DNA from: Deltaproteobacteria bacterium
Lineage (GTDB): Bacteria > Myxococcota_A > Polyangia > Polyangiales > Houyiibacteriaceae
NCBI GenBank assembly: GCA_017644045.1
Contig: JAEPMI010000003.1
Location: 434,001-498,000 of the forward strand
Reading direction: 5' to 3'
Length of the DNA: 64,000 bases
The notes under the pieces were generated by a model. That model was not told the DNA's origin, did no database searches, and saw nothing but the letters and a program-made list of their open reading frames with translations. Position 1 is the first letter of the stretch, and every line of letters begins with the position of its first letter. Below are positions 63,446 to 64,000 of the stretch, one piece after another. Made by a program: the position numbers and the translations under genes.

Positions 63446-64000
63446 TCATTCGCAGGTGGATTCGCCGCCGGTGAACGAGAACGAGGGTCCGTCGTCGCCC
63501 GGAAGCCAGACCCGGTAGAAGCCGCCCTCCATCAGGCGCCGAGGGATGGCGCAGCGCCGCACGTGCTCCTCGCAGCTCGGGTCGCACACGCCGACGCGGC
63601 AGATGTCGACGTTGGCTTCGACGCGAATCTCGCCACCGAAGGGCAGGTCGTCGGTGAGGCGCTCCTCGTAGGTCACGGTGCAGGTCCCGTCGCCCGCCGG
63701 ACACTCGGCGCAGCTGTCGGTGAGCTCGATCCACGCGCGCTCGAGCTCTCCGTCGACGCACGCGGAGTCGAAGCGATCCGCGCGGGTGGCGACGTCGGTC
63801 GAGCCGGCGGGGCAGCCCTCCTGGAGCATCACGCACGTGGGTGGCTGTGGCACGAACCCGGTGTCGAAGTCGACCACGAGGTCGGCGCCGGGCGAGCCGT
63901 TCACGTCGAGCTGATAGACGCCGCGGGGCAGCGGTGGGAGCTCGCACGAGGCCTCGATCTCCGGCTGGCACTCCGCGCAGAGCGCGAGGCTCTCGCAGAC
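63446..64000 (-). CDS. Cys-rich protein (partial, N-terminus off the right edge)
   Basis: The frame is open from the window edge to a stop at 63446; 184 codons are visible. At least 14 Cys residues are spread through it, e.g. VCESLALCAECQPEIEASCE at the visible start, then SCAECPAGDGTCTVTYEE and DICRVGVCDPSCEEHVRRC. A beta-strand-rich pattern between them suggests disulfide-rich extracellular repeats, and a signal peptide must lie to the right. GVYQLDVNGSPGADLVVDFD fits a beta-sandwich segment. No family is recognised. It is on the same strand as the MBL gene, 79 bases upstream of it. Confidence 0.7.
   Translation of the reverse strand, partial: VCESLALCAECQPEIEASCELPPLPRGVYQLDVNGSPGADLVVDFDTGFVPQPPTCVMLQEGCPAGSTDVATRADRFDSACVDGELERAWIELTDSCAECPAGDGTCTVTYEERLTDDLPFGGEIRVEANVDICRVGVCDPSCEEHVRRCAIPRRLMEGGFYRVWLPGDDGPSFSFTGGESTCE

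Overview
The window is dense, very GC-rich bacterial chromosome. The genes have a strongly GC-biased third codon position, so long antisense reading frames are common. Several features point to a large-genome Myxococcota (Sandaracinaceae or Polyangiales type). There are six Hanks-type Ser/Thr kinases with diverse appended modules, many short lipoproteins with Asp/Gly/Pro-rich linkers after the lipobox Cys, a Roadblock/LC7 protein, a fasciclin protein, a Pro-rich DnaK paralogue, and a sigma54-like promoter. The taxonomic placement is inference from gene style. I see no rRNA, tRNA, insertion sequence, prophage or CRISPR array.

Layout. 1-3.6 kb (minus): a tetraheme lipoprotein followed directly by an ATP/ADP-translocase-like membrane protein with HEAT repeats, which runs off the left edge. 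3.6-25 kb: a signalling-rich stretch with six kinases (3616-5175, 7745-10066, 11078-12904, 15264-17066, 17179-18894, 22543-24591). Between them lie prmA-rsmE, a vWA-like lipoprotein, a methyltransferase, sufE, pgm, an SDR and hemB. The kinases carry different outputs: an RDD membrane domain, TolB-like plus TPR, PEGA, a polytopic membrane domain, a TPR-like tail, and a pseudokinase/kinase/pseudoreceiver fusion.

25-38 kb: an outer-membrane beta-barrel candidate behind a sigma54-like promoter, a GH1 glycosidase lipoprotein, an aldo/keto reductase, and central carbon genes (fbp, zwf-pgl, a bifunctional aldolase/dehydrogenase). infC stands here alone, with a rare start codon. An alpha/beta hydrolase, a TerB-like protein, recX and a TraB/GumN lipoprotein follow. 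38-50 kb: an M81 (MlrC-like) metalloprotein, a sphingosine-1-phosphate-lyase-like PLP enzyme, a GT-C membrane protein, a PHM-like copper protein, an SRPBCC protein, a DnaK fusion, an Lrp/AsnC regulator and a three-domain fasciclin lipoprotein.

50-64 kb: the gltBD glutamate synthase operon behind a sigma70-like promoter, an orphan antitoxin-like gene, small and large proteins of unknown function, a divergent Roadblock / DUF4388-like pair, an MBL-fold hydrolase, and a Cys-rich protein cut by the right edge.

Metabolically, pgm, zwf, pgl, fbp and the aldolase/dehydrogenase cover hexose-phosphate metabolism. gltBD handles ammonia assimilation, hemB tetrapyrrole synthesis and sufE Fe-S assembly. 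The most distinctive content is the variety of kinase architectures and fusions, together with several palindromic or repeated intergenic elements that have no cognate regulator in the window.
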